A stretch of DNA of 48,244 bases from JALYUM01 sp036688685 (GTDB lineage: Bacteria; Pseudomonadota; Gammaproteobacteria; Burkholderiales; Burkholderiaceae_D): positions 1 to 48,244 of the forward strand of contig NZ_JAQQPS010000034.1 of assembly GCF_036688685.1 (NCBI RefSeq), written 5' to 3'. The notes beneath the pieces are model-generated. The model did no database searches and was not told the origin of the DNA. It saw only the letters and a list, made by a program, of their open reading frames with translations. A program made the position numbers and the translations under genes. Shown piece after piece: positions 29,087 to 36,662 of this stretch (positions within the stretch are counted from its first letter, which is position 1; each line of letters opens with the position of its first letter).

Positions 29087-29269
29087 ATGGCAGTTCAGCA
29101 GAATAAGAAGTCCCCTTCGAAGCGCGGTATGCACCGTTCGCACGATTTCCTGGTTGCTCCACAACTGGGTATCGAGCCTACGACTGGTGAGACGCATCTG
29201 CGTCACCACATCAGCCCGAACGGTTTCTACCGTGGTCGTAAAGTACTGAAGACCAAGAACGACGAGTAA
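29087..29269 (+). CDS. rpmF: 50S ribosomal protein L32
   Basis: 60-residue L32 with the characteristic MAVQQNKKSPSKRGMHRSHD start and HHISPNGFYRGRKVL. The zinc-type Cys pairs of some L32 forms are absent, with His-based HLRHHIS in their place, as is usual in proteobacteria. Followed by a terminator-like hairpin. Confidence 0.98.
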   Translation: MAVQQNKKSPSKRGMHRSHDFLVAPQLGIEPTTGETHLRHHISPNGFYRGRKVLKTKNDE

Positions 29270-29295
29270 TCGACGTCTTGTTTTTTTGTAATATT

Positions 29296-29336
29296 AAAAG
29301 CGGTGCACCGTGCTGGTTAGGCGTGGCGCCGCTTTT
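29296..29336 (+). terminator. Hairpin after rpmF, probable terminator
   Basis: aaaagcggtgc (29296-29306) pairs with gcgccgctttt (one G-T), 11 bp, ending in a T-run. It separates rpmF from plsX, so it may attenuate rather than block read-through to the fab genes. Confidence 0.65.
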
Positions 29337-29454
29337 TGCATGTCTGCGGCAGCAAGTTCTTTGCACACCGTCATTTTGATTTCTCGTTCGTTGGTGTTGC
29401 ACCACGCACATTGCCTGCTGCTGCCGGCACCCGTGCCCCAGTACGCCTTCCCAA

Positions 29455-30507
29455 ATGACAATTAAAATTTCCATCGACTGCATGGGCGGCGATCACGGTC
29501 CTGCCGTGACGATCCCCGCAGCGATTAGCTTCGCCAAGGCGCAACCTGAAGCCGAACTGATCCTGGTCGGCCTGGAAGACGTCCTGCGCGCCGAGCTCAA
29601 AAAACACCATGCCAGCGATCACCCGCGCCTGTCGATCGTACACGCGTCCGAAGTGGTGACCATGGACGATCCGCTCGAAGTGGCCCTGCGCCGCAAGAAG
29701 GATTCGTCGATGCGCGTGGCGATCGAACTGGTGCGTGACGGCAAGGCGCAAGTTTGCTGCTCGGCCGGCAATACCGGCGCCCTGATGGCGGTTTCCCGTT
29801 ACGTGCTGAAAACCATGCCCGGCGTCGACCGCCCGGCCATCTGCTCGATCATTCCCAACGAAAAGGGCGAGCCGACCTATATGCTCGACCTGGGCGCGAA
29901 CGTCGATTGCGAGCCCCATCACCTGCACCAGTTCGCCATCATGGGATCGGTGTTGTTCTCCGCCATGGAGGGCGTGGTGCGGCCGACCATCGGCCTGCTC
30001 AATGTCGGCACCGAAGAAATCAAGGGCAATGAAGTGGTGAAAGCCACCGGCGCCTTGCTGCGCGAAGACCATGCACGCGGCAATCTGAATTTCTACGGCA
30101 ACGTCGAAGGCACCGATATTTTCAAGGGCACGACCAATGTCGTCGTATGCGACGGCTTTGTCGGGAATGTCACGCTGAAAGCGATCGAGGGCCTGGCGCA
30201 CTTTTTCAAAGCCACGCTGCGCGAAAGTGTGATGAGCATGATCGGCGCCGTGATCGCCCGCAAATCGCTGAAAAAGCTCAACCCGTCGCGCTACAACGGG
30301 GCCAGTCTGCTGGGCCTGCGCGGCCTGGTATTCAAAAGCCACGGTGGGGCCGACGCCTATTCGTATGAATGGGCCCTGAAGCGCTCGTTCGACGCAGCCA
30401 AATTCAATGTGCAGGAACGGCTCGCCGGCATGATCGCCGAGCTGATGCCGATGCCGGACGCACCCGCCGCCACCAGCGCGGAAGCGGCCAGCACCTCGAT
30501 CAAGTAA
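29455..30507 (+). CDS. plsX: Phosphate acyltransferase PlsX
   Basis: Converts acyl-ACP to acyl-phosphate for phosphatidic acid synthesis through PlsY. The N-terminus IKISIDCMGGDHGP is characteristic; further SAGNTGALMA and FDGFVGN-like VVCDGFVGNVTLKAIEG match. 350 residues. No clear Shine-Dalgarno at the ATG. First of the plsX-fabH-fabD-fabG-acpP-fabF run; a 31-bp gap leads to fabH. Confidence 0.97.
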   Translation: MTIKISIDCMGGDHGPAVTIPAAISFAKAQPEAELILVGLEDVLRAELKKHHASDHPRLSIVHASEVVTMDDPLEVALRRKKDSSMRVAIELVRDGKAQVCCSAGNTGALMAVSRYVLKTMPGVDRPAICSIIPNEKGEPTYMLDLGANVDCEPHHLHQFAIMGSVLFSAMEGVVRPTIGLLNVGTEEIKGNEVVKATGALLREDHARGNLNFYGNVEGTDIFKGTTNVVVCDGFVGNVTLKAIEGLAHFFKATLRESVMSMIGAVIARKSLKKLNPSRYNGASLLGLRGLVFKSHGGADAYSYEWALKRSFDAAKFNVQERLAGMIAELMPMPDAPAATSAEAASTSIK

Positions 30508-30538
30508 CTAATATGTTTTAACCCAGCAGGACGGCCAC

Positions 30539-31525
30539 ATGACTCTGTACAGCAAAATCATCGGTACCGGCAGCTATTTGCCACAACGTCGCGTGACCAA
30601 CGCCGAACTGGCGGCCGAGCTGGCTGCCAAGGGCGTCGAAACGTCGGATGAATGGATCGTCTCGCGCAGCGGCATCGCGGCGCGCCACTATGCCGCTGCG
30701 GACCAGAACGCCTCGGACATGGCCGTTGAAGCCGGTTTGAAGGCACTCGACATGGCAGGCAAGACTCCCGCCGACGTCGATCTGGTCATCGTTGCCAGTT
30801 CGACCCCGGATTTCCATGGAAGTTTCCCGAGTACTGCCTGTATCGTCCAGCGCAAGCTCGGCATGACCAATGGCAGCGCCGCATTCGACGTGGCCGCAGT
30901 CTGCAGCGGCTTTGTGTATGCGGTGTCGGTTGCCGACGCCTTCATCAAATCCGGCGCCCACAAGCATGTGCTGGTGATCGGCGCGGAAGTGTTTTCGCGT
31001 ATCCTCAATTTCGAAGACCGTACCACTTGCGTGCTGTTCGGCGACGGCGCCGGCGCCGTGCTGCTGGGCGCGTCGAGCGAGCCGGGCATCCTGGCCACCA
31101 AATTGCATGCCGACGGCCGCTACGCCGACATTTTGTCCGTTCCGGGCAACCTGTCGAATGGCGCCATTGCCGGCAGCGGCTATTTGCACATGGACGGCCA
31201 GGCCGTCTTCAAGCTCGCCGTGACGGTGCTCGAGCAGGTGGCGGTTGAAACCCTCGAGGCGGCCGGCATGGACGCCGCCGAGATCGACTGGCTGGTGCCG
31301 CACCAGGCGAATATCCGGATCATGAAGTCGACCGCCAAAAAGCTCGGCCTGCCACTGGAAAAAATGGTGGTGACGGTGGATCAGCACGGCAACACCTCGG
31401 CCGCCTCGATTCCGCTGGCGCTCGATGTCGCCGTGCGCGACGGCCGCATTCAACCTGGTCACAACGTCATGATGGAAGGCGTCGGTGGTGGCTTTACCTG
31501 GGGCGCGATTCTCGTCCGCATGTAA
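30539..31525 (+). CDS. fabH: Beta-ketoacyl-ACP synthase III
   Basis: Starts fatty acid synthesis by condensing acetyl-CoA with malonyl-ACP. The Cys-His-Asn triad: Cys122 in AAVCSGFVYA, His in WLVPHQANIRIM, Asn in HGNTSAASIP. 328 residues. SD AGGACGG before the ATG. Part of the fab operon. Confidence 0.98.
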   Translation: MTLYSKIIGTGSYLPQRRVTNAELAAELAAKGVETSDEWIVSRSGIAARHYAAADQNASDMAVEAGLKALDMAGKTPADVDLVIVASSTPDFHGSFPSTACIVQRKLGMTNGSAAFDVAAVCSGFVYAVSVADAFIKSGAHKHVLVIGAEVFSRILNFEDRTTCVLFGDGAGAVLLGASSEPGILATKLHADGRYADILSVPGNLSNGAIAGSGYLHMDGQAVFKLAVTVLEQVAVETLEAAGMDAAEIDWLVPHQANIRIMKSTAKKLGLPLEKMVVTVDQHGNTSAASIPLALDVAVRDGRIQPGHNVMMEGVGGGFTWGAILVRM

Positions 31526-31540
31526 CATAGGAATCATTCA

Positions 31541-32476
31541 ATGAATAAATTTGCATTTGTCTTTCCCGGCCAAGGGGCGCAAGCCGTTGGCTTCCTGAAC
31601 GGTTTTGCTGACAACAAGGTGGTTGCGGACACGCTGGTCGAAGCTTCCGACGCGCTCGGCATTGACCTCGGCCGCCTGATCCTGGAAGGCCCGAAAGAAG
31701 CGCTCGACCTCACCACGAATACCCAGCCGGTGATGCTGACCGCGGCCGTGGCCGTGTACCGCGCCTGGATCGCTGCGGGCGGCCCGGTGCCGCACGTCGT
31801 GGCCGGCCATAGCCTGGGTGAATACTCGGCACTGGTCGCCGCCGGCGTCATCGCCTTTAAAGATGCGGTGCCGCTGGTGCGCTTCCGCGCCCAGGCCATG
31901 CAGGACGCGGTGCCGGTCGGGCAGGGCGGCATGGCCGTCGTGCTCGGGCTCGATGCCGACGCCGTGCGCGCGCTGTGCGTCGAAGCCGCCCAGGGTGAGG
32001 TGCTCGAAGCGGTCAACTTCAACGAACCGACCCAGATCGTCATCGCCGGCCACATGGGTGCCATTGACCGCGCCTGCGAACTGGCCAAGTCGAAAGGCGC
32101 CAAGCGCGCCATGAAGCTGGCCGTGTCGGCGCCGTTCCACTCGTCGCTGCTCGCGCCGGCCTCGGATCGCCTGCGCGATTACCTGGCTGGCATCCCCTTC
32201 AACACGCCGCAGATCGCTGTCATCAACAACGTCGATGTGGCCATCGTGAACGATCCGGCCGGCATCAAGGATGCGCTGGTGCGCCAGGCCGCCGGCCCCG
32301 TGCGCTGGGTGGAAACCATGCAGAAAATGGCAGCCGACGGCGTCACGCAAGTGATCGAATGCGCACCGAGCAAAGTGCTGATCGGCATGGCCAAGCGCAT
32401 CGATCCGGTGCTGGTTGGTGAAGCGCTGGTCGACCAGGCTGCCCTGGAGCGCCTGATTGCCGCAATGTCGGCGTAA
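31541..32476 (+). CDS. fabD: Malonyl-CoA:ACP transacylase
   Basis: Moves malonyl from CoA to ACP. The nucleophile Ser91 is in GHSLGEYSAL, the start FVFPGQGAQ is typical, and the second catalytic His is in APFHSSL. 311 residues. 15 bp after fabH. Confidence 0.98.
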   Translation: MNKFAFVFPGQGAQAVGFLNGFADNKVVADTLVEASDALGIDLGRLILEGPKEALDLTTNTQPVMLTAAVAVYRAWIAAGGPVPHVVAGHSLGEYSALVAAGVIAFKDAVPLVRFRAQAMQDAVPVGQGGMAVVLGLDADAVRALCVEAAQGEVLEAVNFNEPTQIVIAGHMGAIDRACELAKSKGAKRAMKLAVSAPFHSSLLAPASDRLRDYLAGIPFNTPQIAVINNVDVAIVNDPAGIKDALVRQAAGPVRWVETMQKMAADGVTQVIECAPSKVLIGMAKRIDPVLVGEALVDQAALERLIAAMSA

Positions 32477-32512
32477 TTGTCGATTAATATAGTGATACAA
32501 CAAGGACAATCC

Positions 32513-33262
32513 ATGAATCTCGAAAATCAAGTGGCACTGGTCACCGGCGCGACGCGCGGGATCGGTAAAGCCATCGCCCTCGAGCTGGCACGCCAAGGCG
32601 CCAAAGTAGTCGGCACGGCCACCAGCGCCGCCGGCGCTGAAGCCATCTCCGCCTACCTGGCAGACTGCGGCGCGGCAGCCGGTAGCAAGGGCGTGGTCCT
32701 GAACGTGACCGATGCCGCCAACTGCGCCGCCGTGGTCGACGACGTGCAGAAGAACGTCGGCAGCTTGTCGATTCTGGTGAATAACGCCGGCATCACGCAG
32801 GATCAATTGGCCATGCGCATGAAGGATGAGGAATGGGACAGCGTCATCGCGACCAACCTCACGGCAGTCGCACGCCTGTCGCGCGCCGTGCTGCGCGGCA
32901 TGATGAAAGCCAAATCCGGCCGCATCATCAATATCACCTCGGTGGTCGGCTCGTCCGGCAATGCAGGCCAGATGAATTACGCCGCCGCCAAAGCCGGCGT
33001 GGCCGGCATGAGTCGTGCGCTGGCCCGTGAAATTGGCAGCCGCAACATCACCGTCAATTGCGTCGCGCCGGGCTTTATCGACACCGACATGACCAAGTCG
33101 CTGGGCGCCGACCAGCACGCGGCATTGATGACCCAGATCCCGCTGGGCCGTCTGGGTGCGCCGGAGGACATCGCCCACGCGGTCGCCTTCCTGGCGGGGC
33201 CGCAGGCGGCCTACATCACCGGCACCACCTTGCACGTCAACGGTGGCATGTACATGGGTTGA
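32513..33262 (+). CDS. fabG: 3-oxoacyl-ACP reductase
   Basis: NADPH-dependent short-chain dehydrogenase reducing 3-ketoacyl-ACP. TGATRGIG at 11-18 binds cofactor; catalytic Ser143, Tyr156 and Lys160 (ITSVVGSSGNAGQMNYAAAK); NNAG at 90-93. The ATG at 32513 with AAGGAC upstream gives 249 residues; the frame extends back to 32477 without family support. Confidence 0.97.
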   Translation: MNLENQVALVTGATRGIGKAIALELARQGAKVVGTATSAAGAEAISAYLADCGAAAGSKGVVLNVTDAANCAAVVDDVQKNVGSLSILVNNAGITQDQLAMRMKDEEWDSVIATNLTAVARLSRAVLRGMMKAKSGRIINITSVVGSSGNAGQMNYAAAKAGVAGMSRALAREIGSRNITVNCVAPGFIDTDMTKSLGADQHAALMTQIPLGRLGAPEDIAHAVAFLAGPQAAYITGTTLHVNGGMYMG

Positions 33263-33350
33263 AGTGGTGCGCCGGCACCCATAAAGTTCCGGTAGATTCA
33301 CGGTTTTTAGTAGTGCCTTCGGTCGACTTAGCAGCTGTTACCGAAAAACG

Positions 33351-33377
33351 TTTCAAGGCGCGCAAACCTGATAAAAT
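33351..33377 (+). promoter_or_regulatory. Possible promoter of acpP
   Basis: TTTCAA (33351-33356), 15 bp, TAAAAT (33372-33377) in the 155-bp gap between fabG and acpP. The spacing is short, so the -35 is uncertain; a private acpP promoter is common because ACP is needed in large amounts. Confidence 0.4.
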
Positions 33378-33417
33378 GCGCGCACTTTCCGCAACACATA
33401 CCTAATGGAGCCATAAC

Positions 33418-33657
33418 ATGTCGGATATCGAACAACGCGTTAAAAAAATCGTCGCTGAGCAGCTGGGTGTTGCTGAAGCAGACATCAAAATCGAATCCTC
33501 GTTCGTTGACGACCTCGGCGCAGACTCCCTCGACACCGTTGAGCTGGTAATGGCCCTGGAAGATGAATTTGAAATGGAAATCCCTGACGAGCAGGCTGAG
33601 AAAATCACCACCGTCAAGCAAGCCATCGACTACGCAACCGCGCACGTCAAGGCCTAA
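33418..33657 (+). CDS. acpP: Acyl carrier protein
   Basis: 79-residue ACP; Ser37 in GADSLDTVEL takes the 4'-phosphopantetheine arm added by AcpS (gene at 45107). Highly acidic helices II-III as usual. fabF follows after 27 bp. Confidence 0.99.
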   Translation: MSDIEQRVKKIVAEQLGVAEADIKIESSFVDDLGADSLDTVELVMALEDEFEMEIPDEQAEKITTVKQAIDYATAHVKA

Positions 33658-33684
33658 GCTGTTCATAGCATTCAGGAGAATCGC

Positions 33685-34932
33685 TTGAGTCGTTCACGCA
33701 ATCGTCGTGTCGTCATTACCGGCCTGGGCTGTGTTTCACCGATCGGCAATAATATTGCCGATACCTGGAGTGCAGCACTTGCCGGCAAGTCGGGTATTGC
33801 CGACATTACCCGGTTCGACGCCACCGCTTTCTCGACCCGTTTTGCGGGCGAAGTCAAAGGCTTCAATATCGATGACTACCTGCCGCCCAAAGAGTCGCGC
33901 AATATGGATACGTTTATCCACTTTGGCATGGCTGCGGGTGTGCAGGCGCTGCAGGATTGCGGCATTGTCGTTACCGAAGAAAATGCCGACCGTATCGGTG
34001 TGATCATTGGTTCCGGCATTGGCGGTCTGCCGCGCATCGAAGAGCAAAAAGAAGAATACGACAAGCGCGGCCCACGCCGCATTTCGCCGTTCTTCGTCCC
34101 AGCCTCGATCATCAACATGATTTCCGGCGACTTGTCGATCAAGTACGGCCTGCGCGGCCCCAACCTTGCCATCGTGACAGCTTGCACCACTGGCTTGCAC
34201 TGCATCGGTGCGGCTGGCCGCCTGATCGAATACGGCGACGCCGATGTCATGGTGGCAGGCGGTGCCGAGTCGACCATTTCGCCGCTGGGTCTGGGTGGTT
34301 TCGCCACGGCGCGCGCTTTGTCGTCACGCAATGATGATCCATCGACCGCGTCGCGGCCATGGGACATGGACCGTGACGGTTTCGTCCTCGGTGAAGGCGC
34401 CGGTGTCATGGTGCTGGAAGAGTACGAGCATGCGAAAGCACGCGGCGCGCGTATTTATGCGGAGCTGATTGGCTTTGGCATGAGCGCGGATGCTTACCAC
34501 ATCACCTCGCCAGTCGAAGATGGCGCCGGTGCAAGCCGGTGCATGGTGTCGGCCTTGGCAAATGCTGAACTGAATCGCGATCAAATTCAGTACATCAATG
34601 CGCATGGCACGTCGACGCCGCAGGGTGACCTGGCCGAAGTGCAGGGCATCAAGCGCACCTTCGGCGACCACGCCGGCAAGCTGGTGGTCAATTCGACCAA
34701 GTCGATGACCGGCCACCTGCTGGGCGGCGCTGGCGGCCTGGAGGCGGTGTTCACCGTGTTGGCGATGTACCATCAGGTCTCGCCACCGACGATCAACATC
34801 TTCAACCAGGACCCGGCCTGCGACCTTGATTTCTGCGCCAACACGGCGCGCGAAATGAAGATCGACTACGCGGTCAAAAACTCGTTTGGCTTCGGTGGTA
34901 CCAACGGTACGCTGGTGTTCAAAAAAGTCTGA
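33685..34932 (+). CDS. fabF: Beta-ketoacyl-ACP synthase II
   Basis: Elongation condensing enzyme. Catalytic Cys167 in VTACTTGLH, His in NAHGTSTPQGD and His in STKSMTGHLLGGAGG; glycine-rich GFGGTNGTL at the end. The start codon appears to be TTG at 33685, with AGGAG 7 nt before it; no in-frame ATG gives the conserved RRVVITGLG start. 415 residues. A strong terminator follows, closing the fab operon. Confidence 0.97.
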   Translation: MSRSRNRRVVITGLGCVSPIGNNIADTWSAALAGKSGIADITRFDATAFSTRFAGEVKGFNIDDYLPPKESRNMDTFIHFGMAAGVQALQDCGIVVTEENADRIGVIIGSGIGGLPRIEEQKEEYDKRGPRRISPFFVPASIINMISGDLSIKYGLRGPNLAIVTACTTGLHCIGAAGRLIEYGDADVMVAGGAESTISPLGLGGFATARALSSRNDDPSTASRPWDMDRDGFVLGEGAGVMVLEEYEHAKARGARIYAELIGFGMSADAYHITSPVEDGAGASRCMVSALANAELNRDQIQYINAHGTSTPQGDLAEVQGIKRTFGDHAGKLVVNSTKSMTGHLLGGAGGLEAVFTVLAMYHQVSPPTINIFNQDPACDLDFCANTAREMKIDYAVKNSFGFGGTNGTLVFKKV

Positions 34933-34942
34933 ACCAGTACAG

Positions 34943-34970
34943 CCCCTTCCGGTCAAACGGAAGGGGTTTT
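34943..34970 (+). terminator. Rho-independent terminator after fabF
   Basis: Perfect 9-bp stem ccccttccg / cggaagggg with loop gtcaaa, followed by TTTTAGTTT. Confidence 0.92.
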
Positions 34971-35026
34971 AGTTTGTGCAGTGCCTCCTGTCGTTCCCTT
35001 CCCACTTTCTCATCCATACCAACGCC

Positions 35027-35533
35027 ATGCGCGACATGCATGCTGCTGCCTTGCCGCCCTCGATTTCCCTATCGGTGTCGATTGCGCCGTCGCGCCGCTT
35101 GCGCATGCTGCTGTTTCTCGCTGCACTGGTGCATGGCGGTGCTGCCTGGTCGATCCTGTGCGGTGCGCTCGACGTGGCCTGGCCGTGGCTGCTGGCAGGT
35201 TGTGCCGGCGTGGCCGCGGTGCTCTGCGCGACGGCCGCGGCCCAGCCTTTGAAGACGCGCCAGATTGATATTTCTAAAGCTGGTGCGCTACGCCTGACGG
35301 TACAACAGAAGCTGCCAGAGCCCGGGCGCGCAGTGCGGCTGTTGCCGGGTTCTTTGCTATGGGGAGCGCTGCTGGTGCTGCGTTTCGGCAGCACCGACGA
35401 TGCGGCGGCGCCCCCGCAGACAATATTAGTTTTGCCCGACAGTACGGGGCGCGAAGCGTTCCGCGCACTGTCCGTGGCGATGCGCGCCATTGCCGGACAC
35501 AGCAGCGCGAAGGATGGGCAAAAAATACATTGA
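35027..35533 (+). CDS. YgfX-like membrane protein
   Basis: A 168-residue protein if the ATG at 35027 is used. Two adjacent hydrophobic helices near residues 26-70 (LRMLLFLAALVHGGAAWSIL, WPWLLAGCAGVAAVLCA) are followed by a soluble part. There, PGSLLWGALLVLRF and LPDSTGREAFRALSVAMRAI resemble the C-terminal half of E. coli YgfX (CptA), a small inner-membrane protein. Similarity is by pattern only. A longer GTG reading from 34976 exists but crosses the terminator region. Its stop codon overlaps the -35 of the rpoE promoter. Confidence 0.55.
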   Translation: MRDMHAAALPPSISLSVSIAPSRRLRMLLFLAALVHGGAAWSILCGALDVAWPWLLAGCAGVAAVLCATAAAQPLKTRQIDISKAGALRLTVQQKLPEPGRAVRLLPGSLLWGALLVLRFGSTDDAAAPPQTILVLPDSTGREAFRALSVAMRAIAGHSSAKDGQKIH

Positions 35534-35558
35534 ACTTATTGCAGCGAAACAACTCTTA
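35532..35558 (+). promoter_or_regulatory. Sigma-E-type promoter of rpoE (autoregulation)
   Basis: GAACTT (35532-35537), 16 bp, TCTTA (35554-35558), close to the RpoE consensus GGAACTT-N16-TCTGA/TCAAA. It lies about 40 bp before the rpoE GTG, as expected of a self-activating sigma-E gene. The -35 overlaps the stop codon of the YgfX-like gene. Confidence 0.65.
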
Positions 35559-35598
35559 GATAGTAGGAGCAACGTTTTCGCTGTCCTCAGGGGCTTGC

Positions 35599-36201
35599 GT
35601 GACGAATGAACGCGATGGTGATCAGGTCTTGGTGGCGCGCGTCCAGGCTGGCGAGCGGGAAGCATTCGACCTGCTGGTCGCCAAGTACCAGCGCCGGCTG
35701 ATGCGGCTGGTCGCGCGTCTGGTGCACGACCCGGCGGAGGCCGAGGACGTGGTGCAGGAAACGTTCATCAAGGCGTTCCGGGCTTTGCGGCATTTTCGCG
35801 GCGATTCGGCCTTTTATACCTGGTTGTATCGCATTGGTATCAATACCGCAAAAAATTTTTTGGTAACACAGGGGCGGCGCGCCCCGACCTCGACCGAGGC
35901 CGATGCGGAGCGCGCCGAGGGGTTTGATGATGCGGAAAACCTGCGCGACATCAATACGCCGGAATCGGTGTTGGCGAGCAAGCAAATCGCCCACACCGTC
36001 AACGCCGCAATGGAAGCGCTGCCGCTCGAATTACGGACGGCAATCGTCCTGCGCGAAATTGAAGGTTTGAGCTACGAAGAGATATCCGAAGTGATGGCCT
36101 GTCCCATCGGCACCGTGCGCAGTCGCATTTTTCGCGCACGCGAAGTCATCGCCGAAAAGTTGAGGCCGCTTTTGGATATGCCGGATCAGAAACGCCGGTA
36201 G
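35599..36201 (+). CDS. rpoE: RNA polymerase sigma factor RpoE (ECF, envelope stress)
   Basis: A 200-residue ECF sigma factor directing the envelope stress response. Region 2 contains DLLVAKYQRRLMRLVARLVHDPAEAEDVVQETFIKAFRAL and FYTWLYRIGINTAKN; region 4 has LPLELRTAIVLREIEGLSYEEISEVM and GTVRSRIFRAREVI. The GTG start at 35599 follows AGGGG. The next gene is its probable anti-sigma factor, then degQ. Confidence 0.96.
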   Translation: MTNERDGDQVLVARVQAGEREAFDLLVAKYQRRLMRLVARLVHDPAEAEDVVQETFIKAFRALRHFRGDSAFYTWLYRIGINTAKNFLVTQGRRAPTSTEADAERAEGFDDAENLRDINTPESVLASKQIAHTVNAAMEALPLELRTAIVLREIEGLSYEEISEVMACPIGTVRSRIFRAREVIAEKLRPLLDMPDQKRR

Positions 36202-36270
36202 CATCGTGGTGAAAAACGTAACACACGGGGAGCTTAAAAATTCGCAATTTAACGCTGTAATGGAACATTG

Positions 36271-36564
36271 ATGGACACGCACAAAAAAATTCGCGAGCAT
36301 ATTTCCGCTTTCGCCGACGGCGCTTCGCCGGACGCCGATGTGGAGCTGGCCCTGGCTGCTTTGCAAGGAGATGACGGTCGCCAGACCTGGGCCCTGTACC
36401 ACCTGATCGGCGATGTGCTGCGCGTCGATCCCGGCCCGCCGCTGGCGCCCGGTTTTAACGATCGGCTGGCGGCGCGCTTGGCTGCGGAGCCGCTGCCGGT
36501 CAAGAAAGCGCTCAGTGCGGCGCCGGTGGCGGAGGTGGCCAGCGTGCCCTTGGCGAGTGCGTGA
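36271..36564 (+). CDS. rseA: Anti-sigma-E factor RseA, N-terminal domain only
   Basis: A 97-residue protein matching the cytoplasmic sigma-binding domain of RseA/MucA: KIREHISAFADGASPDADVELALAALQGDD, then TWALYHLIGDVLR. It ends near residue 97 without any transmembrane segment or periplasmic domain, while E. coli RseA has 216 residues with a membrane helix near 100. No helix-coding frame is visible after the stop, so it looks complete and soluble, not frameshifted. rseB is also missing; degQ follows directly. ATG 36271 (a TTG precedes it). Confidence 0.8.
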   Translation: MDTHKKIREHISAFADGASPDADVELALAALQGDDGRQTWALYHLIGDVLRVDPGPPLAPGFNDRLAARLAAEPLPVKKALSAAPVAEVASVPLASA

Positions 36565-36662
36565 GGCTGCGATCGTTGCGCTTGGCGAGCCCGGCATCAC
36601 GTCGCGACAAACCGTCGATTTTGCCTTACCATAACGCCAAGATCCACCTCTTTTTTCACTCC

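Noticed and set aside
31538..33301. 587-residue antisense frame across fabD and fabG
   Set aside because: It covers two certain genes and their junction; an artefact of codon bias.
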